Positions 50,051 to 59,346 of a DNA stretch of 64,000 nucleotides are shown piece after piece. The stretch is from Actinoplanes ianthinogenes (GTDB lineage: Bacteria > Actinomycetota > Actinomycetes > Mycobacteriales > Micromonosporaceae), in contig NZ_AP023356.1 in the NCBI RefSeq assembly GCF_018324205.1, positions 1,302,001 to 1,366,000 on the forward strand, written 5' to 3'. A program made the translations under genes and the position numbers. The notes beneath the pieces were generated by a model that saw only the letters and a list, made by a program, of their open reading frames with translations, was not told the DNA's origin and did not search any database. Numbering within the stretch: the first letter of the stretch is position 1; every line of letters starts with the position of its first letter.

Positions 50051-50764
50051 TCAGCGGGTACGGTGGCGCAGCAGCCCGGAAAGGTAGGGATCGGGGCCGT
50101 CGACGGCCTTGACGAAGACCAGCGGGGCATCGTCACACTCGACCACGTAGGCGGGAAGCCACATCTGCCACACCGCCGATACTTCCGCCTTGGCCAGGAC
50201 ATTTCCGGAAAAGTCGGGTAGGTCGATCCGGGCCAGCAGGTCGTCGACGGCACTCTCGGGCAGCGCGGCGGCACCCGGCATCGCCTCGAAGCGGGTTCCG
50301 TCCGCCAGCGTCAGCGCCGGCTCGGACAGAAAGACCGAACCAAGGCCATGCGTACGCGGCACCGGCGCCCCGCGGAACCCGTCGAACCACACCGTCACCC
50401 GCCGCCCCGGCAGGTCCCGATAGCGCCGCCCGTCCGCGGCCGACCGCCGGCCCAGCTCGGTCAGCTGCCCGTCGGCCCGCAGATGCCCGATCGCGGCCAG
50501 GCCGGCCAGCACCCGCTCCACCAGCCCGGTGCTCAACCCGAAGAACGCGGCCAGCTCGTCCGGATCCCGCAGCCCGGCCTCGGCGAGCGCGCGTGCCAGG
50601 TGCCGGTCCAGAACGTCGTACGGTTCCGCCTCGCGCACCGTCGCGAGCAGCTCGACCTGCCACATCGGGAGCAGCACCGGGTCGATCCGATGCGGGTGCA
50701 CGTCCGGCAGCGCGGTCACCCGGGCGACGATCTCCCGGTGCGGGACGTGCGCGGCGGCAGTCAC
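50051..50764 (-). CDS. Winged-helix-like protein coupled to a helicase-like gene, 237 aa
   Basis: An N-terminal helical segment (LPMWQVELLATVREAEPYDV), then a winged-helix-like region (LAAFFGLSTGLVERVLAGLA, then IGHLRADGQLTELGRRSA), and a C-terminal beta-rich part (SAVWQMWLPAYVVECDDAPL). No named family is recognised. The GTG overlaps the upstream gene's stop by four bases, so the two proteins are probably made together. Confidence 0.7.
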   Translation of the reverse strand: MTAAAHVPHREIVARVTALPDVHPHRIDPVLLPMWQVELLATVREAEPYDVLDRHLARALAEAGLRDPDELAAFFGLSTGLVERVLAGLAAIGHLRADGQLTELGRRSAADGRRYRDLPGRRVTVWFDGFRGAPVPRTHGLGSVFLSEPALTLADGTRFEAMPGAAALPESAVDDLLARIDLPDFSGNVLAKAEVSAVWQMWLPAYVVECDDAPLVFVKAVDGPDPYLSGLLRHRTR

Positions 50765-52365
50765 CCCGGGACCACGATCAGGTTCTCCGGCGGCAGCACG
50801 GCGGCCATCCGCCCCAGGATGCCGCCGGTCGCGGTCGGCTCGCCGACGAGGATCGCGCGCCGGGCCCGGACCAGCGGCACCGCCGCGATCGATGGCGGCA
50901 GCCGGTCCGCGTGGTCGATCAGCACCAGGTCGTAGTCGAGGTGACCGTGCCCGGGCCGCCCGGCGCCGAGCCAGGTCGCACCGATCACGTCGGCGTTACG
51001 CAGCAGCTCGGCGTGCAGGTGGCCGGGCGCCCGCGCCAGCCGCTCCCGCCAGTCCCGGAGCAACGCGGCCCGCCTCCGCAGCACCGGCTCCCACTCCCCG
51101 CAGCGCGCCGCGAAGGCAACCAGCCCAGCCCGATCAACGCGCCCCGAGCCCCCAGCGGTCCCGGCGATCCGGGTCGCGCCGGCGATCCCGGCGAGCATGC
51201 GGGACAGCTGGTGCGCGGATCGTTCGGCGGCTTCGCGGGCATGCTCGGCGGCCACCGCGGCAAGCGCGGCCCGATCCGCGGCGGCCCGCACCATCGGGTC
51301 CGCCGCGACCATCGTGACCAGGCGCTCCTCCTCCAGACGGCACGCCGCCCCGGCCTCGGCAAGCAGGCGAGCCGCCTCCGCGCGGGCCCGGTTGCGCGGA
51401 GTCCACAGCCGGCGCCAGCCCCGCGGTGGAGCCGGTTCCCGCGCCGCTTCCTCAGCCGCCCGCCGGGCCGCGCGGCTCGCCGCACCGAGACGTTCCCGCG
51501 CCTGCTCCACGGCCGCATCCGCCTCGGCACGGACCTTGTCCGCCTCACCGGCAGCCCGCTCCGCGTCGGCGAGCGCCGTCGCCAACCGCCGCAACCACCC
51601 CTGGGCCGACGACGGCTCCCCCCACCACGGCTCCAGCGCCCGAACCCGGGCCTGAGTGTCCGCCAAAGCGCGTTGTTGCAGCTCAGCAGCGGCTCCGATG
51701 AGCGTGCGCGGCCCGTCCCCCGCCTCCTCCACCCGGATCACGGTCAGCTCCGCGGGCAGCCGTGCCACGATCTCGTCGACCGCGACCCGGTCCGGCCCGG
51801 CGATCAGCACCCGATGTCCACTGCCCGCCGCCACGGCCGCGAGATCCGCGACGGTCCGGACCCGCGCCGCGCCGCCGGGTTGCAGCAGACAAACCATTCC
51901 CGGTACGCCCAACGCCCGCCCCACCAACCCGTCCCCCGCCACGATCGGCCCGGCGACCTCGGCGTAGGCGGCGCTGTCACCCCGGTCGAGCAGCGCGGGC
52001 AGCCCCGGGTTCGCGCACACGCCCGCGCGCAGCCGCAACGCCGCCTCCCGCTGCTCCCGCGAGTCCTCCGGGGCCCGCGGGTCCGCCGCAGACCGTGGGT
52101 CCGTCGTGACCAGCGGGTCGACCGTGACCGGCGGGTCCCTCGTGACCGGCGGGTCGATCGTGACCGGCGGGTCCGTCGTGACTGGCGGGTCCGTCGTGAC
52201 TGGCGGGTCCATCGTGACCGGCGGGTCGGTCGCGGTCCGGGCGGCGGGCTGGGTCTGCACGTCCGGCGGGGCCGGCGCGTCGGCTGGGGTGGGCTGTGCG
52301 GCCTGGGCCGCGGGCGGAGGCAGCGTCGCGTCACCGCGGCCTAGATCGACATGGGTCGACGCCAT
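50761..52365 (-). CDS. Degenerate SF1-helicase-like protein, 534 aa
   Basis: A repetitive N-terminus (DPPVTT repeats, residues about 46-88) precedes a fold that follows UPF1-like helicases: GVPGMVCLLQPGGAARVRTV sits where Walker A belongs, HRVLIAGPDRVAVDEIVARL matches motif Ia, and DYDLVLIDHADRL (about 480) matches motif II, with DHA for DEA. RAILVGEPTATGG then resembles motif III. A long coiled coil lies between. The ATP-binding Lys is not evident, so catalysis is doubtful. A scaffold or regulatory role with the coupled neighbour is likely. Confidence 0.7.
   Translation of the reverse strand: MASTHVDLGRGDATLPPPAAQAAQPTPADAPAPPDVQTQPAARTATDPPVTMDPPVTTDPPVTTDPPVTIDPPVTRDPPVTVDPLVTTDPRSAADPRAPEDSREQREAALRLRAGVCANPGLPALLDRGDSAAYAEVAGPIVAGDGLVGRALGVPGMVCLLQPGGAARVRTVADLAAVAAGSGHRVLIAGPDRVAVDEIVARLPAELTVIRVEEAGDGPRTLIGAAAELQQRALADTQARVRALEPWWGEPSSAQGWLRRLATALADAERAAGEADKVRAEADAAVEQARERLGAASRAARRAAEEAAREPAPPRGWRRLWTPRNRARAEAARLLAEAGAACRLEEERLVTMVAADPMVRAAADRAALAAVAAEHAREAAERSAHQLSRMLAGIAGATRIAGTAGGSGRVDRAGLVAFAARCGEWEPVLRRRAALLRDWRERLARAPGHLHAELLRNADVIGATWLGAGRPGHGHLDYDLVLIDHADRLPPSIAAVPLVRARRAILVGEPTATGGILGRMAAVLPPENLIVVPG
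52104..52232. repeat. 18-bp coding repeats in the helicase-like gene
   Basis: Seven tandem units like GTCGTGACCGGCGGGTCC encode DPPVTx hexapeptides on the minus strand. They differ at one or two bases, so the number of copies may vary between strains. Confidence 0.85.
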
Positions 52366-52583
52366 TCGGACACCTTAGTGTCGTGGTGGGCGGGCGACCA
52401 CCGTGCCGGGCCGCGGCGTGCGGGCGTCGCGGGCGGGGCGTGACCGGAAAATCCCAGTGGTGGCAGGACCATCTCGGGTGAAACGGGACGGGATAGGGGT
52501 ATCCGCGCACCCCCACCACCGCCGACCGTGTGATCAGATGTGCCGCGAAGCGCGGCGGCCCCGCCCGCGCCGGAAGGATGCCG

Positions 52584-53174
52584 ATGGACACCGCGCGCTG
52601 CTGGCAGATCATCGAGGCGGCCCGGGCCGACGCCGGTCCGGGCTGGGCCGGACTGGACGACCGCCTGGAGGAAGCGCTGGTCACTCGACTGGTCGAGCTG
52701 TCGCTGGAGGAGCTGATCGGGTTCGAGATGCGGTTCGCCGAGTTGCAGCGCGGGCTCGACCGGCCGGATGTCTTCCTGGCCGCGTTCCTGATCGGCGGCG
52801 GGTGCGAGGACGACACGTTCACGGATTTCCGGGCCGGGATGGTCGGTCTCGGTCACGACTGGTACCACCGCGTCCTGTCCGATCCTGATCAGCTCGCGGA
52901 CCACCCGGCCGTGCACGCCGTGGCGGCCGGGACGATCGCCCGGGACACCCTGATGACCGAGGGCTTCCAGTTCGCGCCTATGGAGGCATACGAGCGGCTG
53001 ACCGGGGACGACGAGGGGTTCTGGGCGGCGCTGGACCGGGCCGAGGAGGCGGCCGGCATCCGGCACGCCGAGCCGGCCGGGACGGTGCCGGCTCGGCTGG
53101 ACCGGCTGGCCGCCCTGTTCCCCGACTCGCGACGGCTGCTGGACCGCCACTACCCGCACCTGACCAGCTACTGA
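52584..53174 (+). CDS. DUF4240-like protein, 196 aa
   Basis: MDTARCWQIIEAARADAGPG then LSLEELIGFEMRFAELQRGL and FLIGGGCEDDTFTDFRAGMV match the DUF4240 pattern with its conserved acidic residues. GGAAGG six bases before the ATG decides the start; ATG 52578 is inside the ribosome site. Function unknown. The gene stands alone between the helicase-like and membrane protein genes. Confidence 0.8.
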   Translation: MDTARCWQIIEAARADAGPGWAGLDDRLEEALVTRLVELSLEELIGFEMRFAELQRGLDRPDVFLAAFLIGGGCEDDTFTDFRAGMVGLGHDWYHRVLSDPDQLADHPAVHAVAAGTIARDTLMTEGFQFAPMEAYERLTGDDEGFWAALDRAEEAAGIRHAEPAGTVPARLDRLAALFPDSRRLLDRHYPHLTSY

Positions 53175-53227
53175 TCGGCCCCTGAAGCACACCCGGCGGC
53201 GGCCGCCCGGTTGCCGATCAGACGGTC

Positions 53228-54442
53228 ATGACTCTCCCTCGCTGGGTGGAGCCGTTGCTGCGGGGCAGATGGGTGACCGCGGCGCTGCTCGCCGCCGTGT
53301 TCGCGGTGATCCTGCCGGCCGCGCCGGTGGACATGATGGAGTTCGCCGCGGCCGGGCAGCGGATCCTCGACGGGCATCTGGACGGCGTCTACGACGACGG
53401 CTGGAACCAGGCCGGGCCGCTCCAGCTGGTGCTCAGCCGGGTGATGATGCTCGGCGGCGCGGCCGCCACGCCGGCCCTGCCGATCCGGATCGCGGTGAAC
53501 GTGGCCCTGGTCCTCGGGGCGATGGCGCTGTGCCGCCGATTCAGCGCCGGCACCGGCCAGGAAGAGGCGGCCGGCAGCGGGCAGAAAGAGGCGGCCGGCA
53601 GCGGGCAGGGAGAGGCGGCCGGCAGCGGACCACGCGAGACGACCGGCTCCGGGCTGCGGGGGGCGGTTCGCGAGGCGGCTGCCGGACTGCTCGGGCTGCT
53701 CTGGCTGCTGGTGCCGGTGCCGTGGTGGGGACATCCCGTCGAGCTCGTGATCCCGGCGCTCTGGGCGTACGCAAGCTTCTTGCAGGGTCGCGGGCGGACC
53801 GGGACCGCGGCCGCTCTCCTGGGTGTCTCGGTCGCCGTCGCCCCCTGGGCGATCCTGGGTTTTCCCTGCCTGCTGGCGGCGAGCGGGCCGGTGCGCGCGC
53901 TGCGGACCTGGGTGCTGGCCGGGCTGATCGGGGTGGCCGGATATCTGCCGTTCGTGGCGGCCGGGCACTTCGGGATGTTCCGGCACGTGTGGCTCGTGGA
54001 CCCGGACAGCCTGGTGCACCTGCTGCTGCCCGACCTGGCGACGGTGAGCTGGCCGTTGCGCCTGGTGCAGGCCGTCGTGGTGGCGGGTGGCTGCGCGGCG
54101 GTGGCCTGGCGGTTCCGGGCGCAGCGGGTGGTCTGGGCGGCCGCTCCGGCGACCGCGCTGCTGGTCCGGATGTTCGTCGACCCGGTGACGCTGCGGTATT
54201 ACTGGGGACCGGTGGCGGTGGCCTCCACGCTGGTGTTCGCACTGGTCAGCGCGGCGGAGCGGCCGCATCGGCAGCTGCTCGCGCTGCTGCTGGGTTACCT
54301 GGCGGTCTGCGCCGGGCTGGCGACCCGGCAGGTGCCCGGCGCGGCGGCGTGCCTGATCGTGCTGATCGCACTGTTGGTCGCGGGTGTGCGGAAGCCTTCG
54401 CGGAGCGCCGCCGGCGTGGTTGAGTTGGCGGATGCCGGCTGA
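53228..54442 (+). CDS. Polytopic membrane protein, GT87-like, 404 aa
   Basis: About ten helices: WVTAALLAAVFAVILPAAPV, RIAVNVALVLGAMALCRRFS, then others to AACLIVLIALLVAGVRKPS. The luminal loop after helix one (DMMEFAAAGQRILDGHLDGV then YDDGWNQAGPLQLVLSRVMM) is typical of DUF2029/GT87-type mannosyltransferase-like proteins, with an Asp in the early loop. A short repeat (GSGQxEAA) is inserted between helices two and three. No good ribosome site is seen. It overlaps the amidohydrolase gene by 11 bases. Confidence 0.7.
   Translation: MTLPRWVEPLLRGRWVTAALLAAVFAVILPAAPVDMMEFAAAGQRILDGHLDGVYDDGWNQAGPLQLVLSRVMMLGGAAATPALPIRIAVNVALVLGAMALCRRFSAGTGQEEAAGSGQKEAAGSGQGEAAGSGPRETTGSGLRGAVREAAAGLLGLLWLLVPVPWWGHPVELVIPALWAYASFLQGRGRTGTAAALLGVSVAVAPWAILGFPCLLAASGPVRALRTWVLAGLIGVAGYLPFVAAGHFGMFRHVWLVDPDSLVHLLLPDLATVSWPLRLVQAVVVAGGCAAVAWRFRAQRVVWAAAPATALLVRMFVDPVTLRYYWGPVAVASTLVFALVSAAERPHRQLLALLLGYLAVCAGLATRQVPGAAACLIVLIALLVAGVRKPSRSAAGVVELADAG
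53555..53630. repeat. 24-bp coding repeats in the membrane protein
   Basis: Three or more units encoding GQxEAAGS in tandem, between two transmembrane helices. The repeat is in frame and probably forms a flexible loop. Confidence 0.85.
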
Positions 54443-56060
54443 TCTCGTCCTCACCAACGGTTCCGTCTTCACCGCCGACCCGCTGCGCGGACCGGCCACC
54501 ACGGTGGTGGTCCGGGACGGGCGGATCCTCGCGGTCGGCACCGACGAGGTGCGCGATCGGGCCCGCCCCGGCGCGGAGACGGTCGACCTGGCCGGGCGGC
54601 TGCTGCTGCCCGGCTTCCAGGACGCGCACGTGCACGCCGTCATGGGCGGTGTCGAGCTCGGCCAGTGCGACCTGACCGGCACCCCGGACCTCGACGGCTA
54701 CCTGCGCCGGGTGCGGGAGTACGCCGACGCCCACCCGGACCTGGAGTGGATCAGCGGCGGCGGCTGGGCCATGGAGGTCTTCCCCGGCGGCGTCCCCGGC
54801 CGGGAGCTGCTGGACCGGGTCGTCCCGGACCGCCCGGTCTATCTGATCAACCGGGACCACCACGGCGCCTGGGTGAACAGTCGCGCCCTGGAGCTCGCCG
54901 GCCTCGACGCGAGCAGCCCCGATCCCGCCGACGGCCGGATCGACCGCCGCCCGGACGGCAGCCCGGCCGGCGGGTTGCAGGAGGGCGCCATGCAGCTGGT
55001 GGCCCGGCTGCTGCCCGAGGTCACCCGGGCCGAGCGGCTGGCCGGGCTGCTGCGCGCGCAGGCACTGCTGCACTCGCTGGGCGTCACCGCCTGGCAGGAC
55101 GCCATGCTCTGCGCGACCAACGGCTACCCGGACGTCTCCGACGCCTACCTGGAGGCGGCCACCACCGGGCAGCTCACCGCCACCGTGGTCGGCGCCCTGT
55201 GGTGGGACCGCGACCGCGGCGCCGAGCAGATCCCGGAGCTGGTCGCCAAGCGGGACAAGCACACCGTCGGCCGGCTGCGCAGCGACAGTGTGAAACTGAT
55301 GCTGGACGGCGTCGCGGAGAACTTCACCGCCGCGATGACCCGGCCCTACCGGGACTCGTGCGGCTGCGCGACCACGAACGCCGGGCTGTCCTTCATCGAC
55401 CCGGCGGCGCTGCGCGGCTACGTCACCGAGCTGGACGCGCTCGGCTTCCAGCCGCACTTCCACGCGCTCGGCGACCGGGCGGTCCGGGAGGCCCTGGACG
55501 CGGTCGAGGCGGCCCGGCGGGCGAACGGGTTCCGGGACACCCGGCCGCACCTGGCGCACCTGCAGGTGGTGGACCCGGCCGAGGTGGCCCGGTTCCGGCC
55601 GCTCGGCGCGACGGCGAACATGCAGCCGTTCTGGGCGTCGCACGAGCCGCAGATGGACGAGCTGACCATCCCGTTCCTGGAGCCGGCGCTCGCCGGGCGG
55701 CAGTACCCGTTCGGTGACCTGCTGCGGGCCGGGGTGCATCTGGCCGCCGGCAGCGACTGGCCGGTGACCACGCCGGACCCGTTGCAGGGCATCCACGTCG
55801 CGGTGAACCGGTCGCATCACGGGAGTGGATATGCCGCGTTCCTGCCCGGGCAGGAGCTGGACCGGGGGACGGCGCTGACCGCGTACACGGCCGGGTCGGC
55901 GTTCGTGAACCGGCTCGACGACACCGGCAGCGTCCGGCCCGGCTTCCGCGCCGACCTGGTGGTGCTGGACCGCGACCCGTTCCGCGCCCCGGCCGCCGAG
56001 ATCGGCGAGGCCTCGGTGGCGATGACCTTCGTGGACGGCGAGGTCGTCTACGCGGCGTGA
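54432..56060 (+). CDS. Amidohydrolase (YtcJ-like, Amidohydro_3), 542 aa
   Basis: Metal-dependent hydrolase of the amidohydrolase superfamily. PADLVLTNGSVFTADPLRGP is the beta-sandwich start, GFQDAHVHAV carries the HxH metal ligands (near 65), FQPHFHALGDRAV (about 340) and the late GSDWPVTTPDPLQGIH supply further ligands. FVNRLDDTGSVRPGFRADLV closes the domain. The ATG overlaps the upstream stop. The substrate is unknown; YtcJ-type enzymes cleave amides and similar bonds. Confidence 0.9.
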   Translation: MPADLVLTNGSVFTADPLRGPATTVVVRDGRILAVGTDEVRDRARPGAETVDLAGRLLLPGFQDAHVHAVMGGVELGQCDLTGTPDLDGYLRRVREYADAHPDLEWISGGGWAMEVFPGGVPGRELLDRVVPDRPVYLINRDHHGAWVNSRALELAGLDASSPDPADGRIDRRPDGSPAGGLQEGAMQLVARLLPEVTRAERLAGLLRAQALLHSLGVTAWQDAMLCATNGYPDVSDAYLEAATTGQLTATVVGALWWDRDRGAEQIPELVAKRDKHTVGRLRSDSVKLMLDGVAENFTAAMTRPYRDSCGCATTNAGLSFIDPAALRGYVTELDALGFQPHFHALGDRAVREALDAVEAARRANGFRDTRPHLAHLQVVDPAEVARFRPLGATANMQPFWASHEPQMDELTIPFLEPALAGRQYPFGDLLRAGVHLAAGSDWPVTTPDPLQGIHVAVNRSHHGSGYAAFLPGQELDRGTALTAYTAGSAFVNRLDDTGSVRPGFRADLVVLDRDPFRAPAAEIGEASVAMTFVDGEVVYAA

Positions 56061-56090
56061 GGCGGTCTGATCACGCGTACCGAAAACCGA

Positions 56091-56122
56091 AACGGTCCGA
56101 GCCGCAGGCGGCCCGGACCGTT
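56091..56122. terminator. Hairpin between the amidohydrolase and DivIVA-like genes
   Basis: AACGGTCCG at 56091-56099 pairs with CGGACCGTT at 56114-56122, with an inner GCCGC/GCGGC pairing. It serves both converging genes. On the minus strand it is followed by TTTCGGTTTTCGGTACGCG, a variant of the motif seen after other gene ends. Confidence 0.75.
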
Positions 56123-56135
56123 CTCATCGCGAAGG

Positions 56136-56816
56136 TCAGTCCTCGTCGATCTCGGCCTCGACGGTGTGGTGACCGTGCCGCGGACCGGCCTCGATCTCCT
56201 CGGCGATCGGCTCCTCGTCGATCACCTCGGCGGTGACCTGCGGCGCGTCCGCCCAGAGCGCGCGCAGCTGGCCCTGCATGAACTGGGTGAGCCGGCCGCG
56301 GTACTCCCGGTCGAAGTTCTCCAGCGCCTCGATCTGCTGCTGGAGTGCCTCGCGCTTGGCGCCGAGGCTGCCGACCACGTCGTCGTACCGCTGCTGGGCC
56401 TGCAACTTCAGCTGCTCGGCGCCGTGCAGCGCGTCGGCGCCGATGGTCTCGGCCCGCTGCCGGGCGTCGGCCACGATCTTGTCGGCGGCGCGGCGTGCCT
56501 CCTCCGCGCGCGTCTGTGCCTCGCGGGCCATCTGCTCCGCCGCGGCGCGCGCCTCGTTGAGCACCCGGTCGGCCTCCTGGCGCACGTTGCTGGCGTGGGC
56601 CTGGGCGTCACGGGCGATCTGCTCGGCGGCCGCCAGCGCGTCGGTGCGGATCTTGTCCGCGTGGTGCTGAGCGCTCGCGACGTGCTCCTCCGCGGTGCGC
56701 TGGGCCAGAGCCAGCACCTGCAGTGCCTGGTTCGGCAGTCCGGCGTTGGGCAGTCCGGGGTTGGGCGCGATCACCTTGTGCTCCGAGGTCTCACCGTCGG
56801 TCCCATTGAGCAGCAC
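56136..56816 (-). CDS. DivIVA-like coiled-coil protein, 226 aa
   Basis: Residues about 35-175 form one uninterrupted coiled coil (QVLALAQRTAEEHVASAQHH, ARAAAEQMAREAQTRAEEAR), resembling Wag31/DivIVA and FilP-type cytoskeletal proteins, without the short N-terminal DivIVA membrane-binding sequence. The tail is acidic (EVIDEEPIAEEIEAGP). The GTG at 56816 has AAGGAA upstream. A role in polar growth or cell organisation is inferred. Confidence 0.8.
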   Translation of the reverse strand: MLLNGTDGETSEHKVIAPNPGLPNAGLPNQALQVLALAQRTAEEHVASAQHHADKIRTDALAAAEQIARDAQAHASNVRQEADRVLNEARAAAEQMAREAQTRAEEARRAADKIVADARQRAETIGADALHGAEQLKLQAQQRYDDVVGSLGAKREALQQQIEALENFDREYRGRLTQFMQGQLRALWADAPQVTAEVIDEEPIAEEIEAGPRHGHHTVEAEIDED

Positions 56817-57034
56817 TTTGACACGTTCCTTATCTGATTGTCAGCGTTCCCACAGACCGGTCCTGCTGCGGCCGCCGAGGGGGGTCGTCAGCCATGATCC
56901 GCGGGATGCTACCAAGCTTCGTGAGTCCCGGAGAAGCCCCCGCGAGCGGCGGATTTGCCTGATTAGCACCTGTTGCGCGTTTTGTGGCCATTAGTCTCAT
57001 AAGAATTCCGTCCCGCCACCCCTCAAGGACCGCC

Positions 57035-57742
57035 ATGCGACGCCGTTCCGCGCTGATCAGCCTGCTGACCACCGTCTCCCTGCTGGCCACCGCACCGATG
57101 GCGGCGCGCGCCGCGGCCCCCTACGACCTGGCGAACTGGCCGATGAACGAGTCGTCCGGCGCCCACTGGATGTCCGACAGCAGCGGAAACGGACTGGACG
57201 GGCAGATCGGCGGCGAGGTCGGCATCGGGCGCACCCTGAACGGCGCCACCGGCTACCGCTTCGACCGCCTCGAACCGGACACTCCGCCGCCGCACCCGGG
57301 CCATCTGGTCGTGGTTCCGAACGCCGCGGCACTCAATCCCGGCGACCGGGACTACGCGGTGACGCTCCGGCTGCGCACCATCAACCACTTCGGCAACATC
57401 ATCCAGAAGGGCCAGGCCACCACGGGCGGCGGCAGCTTCAAACTGGAGATCCCGAACGGGCGGGTGACCTGCTCGTTCCGCGGCGACCGGGGCATGCTCA
57501 AGGCGATCGCGCCGTTCGCGATCAACGACGGGGCGTGGCACGTGGTGACCTGCGTGCGGGTCAGCACCGGGGTGGCGCTGGCCATCGACGGGCGGCGGGT
57601 GGCCGGGCGGCAGGGCTGGACCGGCACGATCCGCAACAACTGGCCGGTGACGATCGGCGGGAAGCTGGACTGCGACCAGCGGACGGTCGGGTGCGACTAC
57701 TTCGCCGGCGACCTGGACTACGCAAAGATCCAAACCGCTTAA
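57035..57742 (+). CDS. Secreted LamG-like lectin-fold protein, 235 aa
   Basis: Signal peptide LISLLTTVSLLATAPMAARA, then a concanavalin-A-like/LamG domain: ANWPMNESSGAHWMSDSSGN, TLRLRTINHFGNIIQKGQAT, GAWHVVTCVRVSTGVALAID and NWPVTIGGKLDCDQ, with Cys pairs. AAGGAC precedes the ATG. Such domains bind carbohydrates or surfaces. The gene stands alone. Confidence 0.85.
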   Translation: MRRRSALISLLTTVSLLATAPMAARAAAPYDLANWPMNESSGAHWMSDSSGNGLDGQIGGEVGIGRTLNGATGYRFDRLEPDTPPPHPGHLVVVPNAAALNPGDRDYAVTLRLRTINHFGNIIQKGQATTGGGSFKLEIPNGRVTCSFRGDRGMLKAIAPFAINDGAWHVVTCVRVSTGVALAIDGRRVAGRQGWTGTIRNNWPVTIGGKLDCDQRTVGCDYFAGDLDYAKIQTA

Positions 57743-57814
57743 ATCCGCTTTTTCGTACGATCTGAGCACGGTTCTCTGCGAAGCGCGTGGACGGTGCGGT
57801 GGGCGTACCGAAAG

Positions 57815-57849
57815 AAAAGCGGTCGGCCCGGACCTGCCGAGCCGACCGC
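57815..57849 (-). terminator. Intrinsic terminator after araA
   Basis: GCGGTCGGC at 57819-57827 pairs with GCCGACCGC at 57841-57849. On the minus strand it is followed by TTTTCTTTCGGTACGCCC, which combines a U-rich run with the recurrent motif. Confidence 0.85.
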
Positions 57850-57861
57850 GAGTGGCGGCGA

Positions 57862-59346
57862 TCAGCGGCCGAAGCCGCGGGCCAGCCGGTGGTACGCCTG
57901 GTTCCAGCGCACCTCCTTGGTGAACTGCCGGGTCGTCGTGGTCTCGTCGATCAGCAGCAGCTCGGTCCCGACCATGTCGGCCAGGTCCGCGAGCTCCTCC
58001 GCGCCCACCGCCGAGGAGAGCACGGTGTGGTGCGGGCCGCCCGCCGTGAGCCAGCACTCGGCCGACGTGGAGAGCGACGGGGCCGGCTTCCAGACCGCCC
58101 GGGCGACCGGCAGTTTCGGCAGCGGCGCGGTCGGCGGGACCACCTCGACCTCGTTGGCGACCAGGCGGAACCGCTCGCCCAGGTCGGCCAGGCCGAGCAC
58201 GATGGCCTTGCCGGGGGCGGCGTCGAAGACCAGGCGGACCGGGTCCTCGCGGCCGCCGATGCCGAGCGGGTGGATCTCCAGCTTCGGCGTGCCGGCCGCG
58301 ATCGACGGGCAGACCTCCAGCATGTGGGCGCCGAGGATGACCTCGTTGCCCGGCGTGAGGTCGTAGGTGTAGTCCTCCATGAAGGAGGTGGCGCCGCCCG
58401 GGACCATCGCCTTGAGGGTGTGCACCAGCACCGAGGTCTTCCAGTCGCCCTCGCCGCCGAAGCCGTAACCGTCGGCCATCAGGCGCTGCACGGCCAGGCC
58501 GGGCAGTTGACGGAGGCCGCCGAGGTCCTCGAAGTTGCTGGTGAACGCCTTGAAGCCGCCCTCGGTGAGGAACTGCCGGAGCCCGAGCTCGATCCGGGCG
58601 CCGTAGCGCAGCGACTCCTTGCGGTCGGCCAGCAGCTCGGCGGCGATCTCGTAGGTGTCCTGGTACTCGCTGACCAGCTTGTCGATCTCGGCGTCCTCGA
58701 TCTGGTCCACCACCGCGACCAGGTCGTTGACCCCGTAGGTGTTGACCGAGACGCCGAACTTCAGCTGCGCCTCGACCTTGTCCCCCTCGGTCACCGCGAC
58801 GTCGCGCATGTTGTCGCCGAACCGGGCCAGCTTCAGGTTGCGCATCGCCGAGTAGCCGCGCGCCGCCCGCACCCAGGTCGCGATCCGGTCCACCACGGCC
58901 GGGTTGCTGACGTGCCCGGCCACCGTCTTGCGCGGCACCCCGAGCCGGGCCTCGATGAACCCGAACTCGCGGTCGCCGTGCGCGGCCTGGTTCAGGTTCA
59001 TGAAGTCCATGTCGATCTCGGACCAGGGCAGTGCCACGTTGTGCTGGGTGTGCAGGTGCAGCAACGGGGCGCGGAGCGCGTCCAGGCCGGCGATCCACAT
59101 CTTGGCCGGCGAGAACGTGTGCATCCAGGTGATCACGCCGAGCACGCCCGGCGTCGACGAGGCCCGGCGGCAGATGTCCAGGATCTGCTCCGCGCTGGTC
59201 AGCACCGGCTGCCAGATCACGTCCGCGTCCAGCTTGCCGTCCAGCCGGCTCGCGATCTCGCGGGACTGCGAGGCGACCTGCTCCAGGGTCTCCGGTCCGT
59301 AGAGCCCCTGACTTCCGGTCAGGAACCAGATTTCCCCGTTGCTCAT
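57862..59346 (-). CDS. araA: L-arabinose isomerase, 494 aa
   Basis: Converts L-arabinose to L-ribulose. The start [20 protein letters not shown], the Mn2+ and catalytic residues in GGEGDWKTS (Glu), SFMEDYTYD (Glu), GAHMLEV (His) and AGGPHHTVL (His), and [20 protein letters not shown] are all typical of AraA. Full length. GGAGGG four bases before the ATG, which overlaps the permease stop by four bases. It is the last gene of the pentose operon. araB, araD and a regulator are not in the window. Confidence 0.97.
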   Translation of the reverse strand: MSNGEIWFLTGSQGLYGPETLEQVASQSREIASRLDGKLDADVIWQPVLTSAEQILDICRRASSTPGVLGVITWMHTFSPAKMWIAGLDALRAPLLHLHTQHNVALPWSEIDMDFMNLNQAAHGDREFGFIEARLGVPRKTVAGHVSNPAVVDRIATWVRAARGYSAMRNLKLARFGDNMRDVAVTEGDKVEAQLKFGVSVNTYGVNDLVAVVDQIEDAEIDKLVSEYQDTYEIAAELLADRKESLRYGARIELGLRQFLTEGGFKAFTSNFEDLGGLRQLPGLAVQRLMADGYGFGGEGDWKTSVLVHTLKAMVPGGATSFMEDYTYDLTPGNEVILGAHMLEVCPSIAAGTPKLEIHPLGIGGREDPVRLVFDAAPGKAIVLGLADLGERFRLVANEVEVVPPTAPLPKLPVARAVWKPAPSLSTSAECWLTAGGPHHTVLSSAVGAEELADLADMVGTELLLIDETTTTRQFTKEVRWNQAYHRLARGFGR

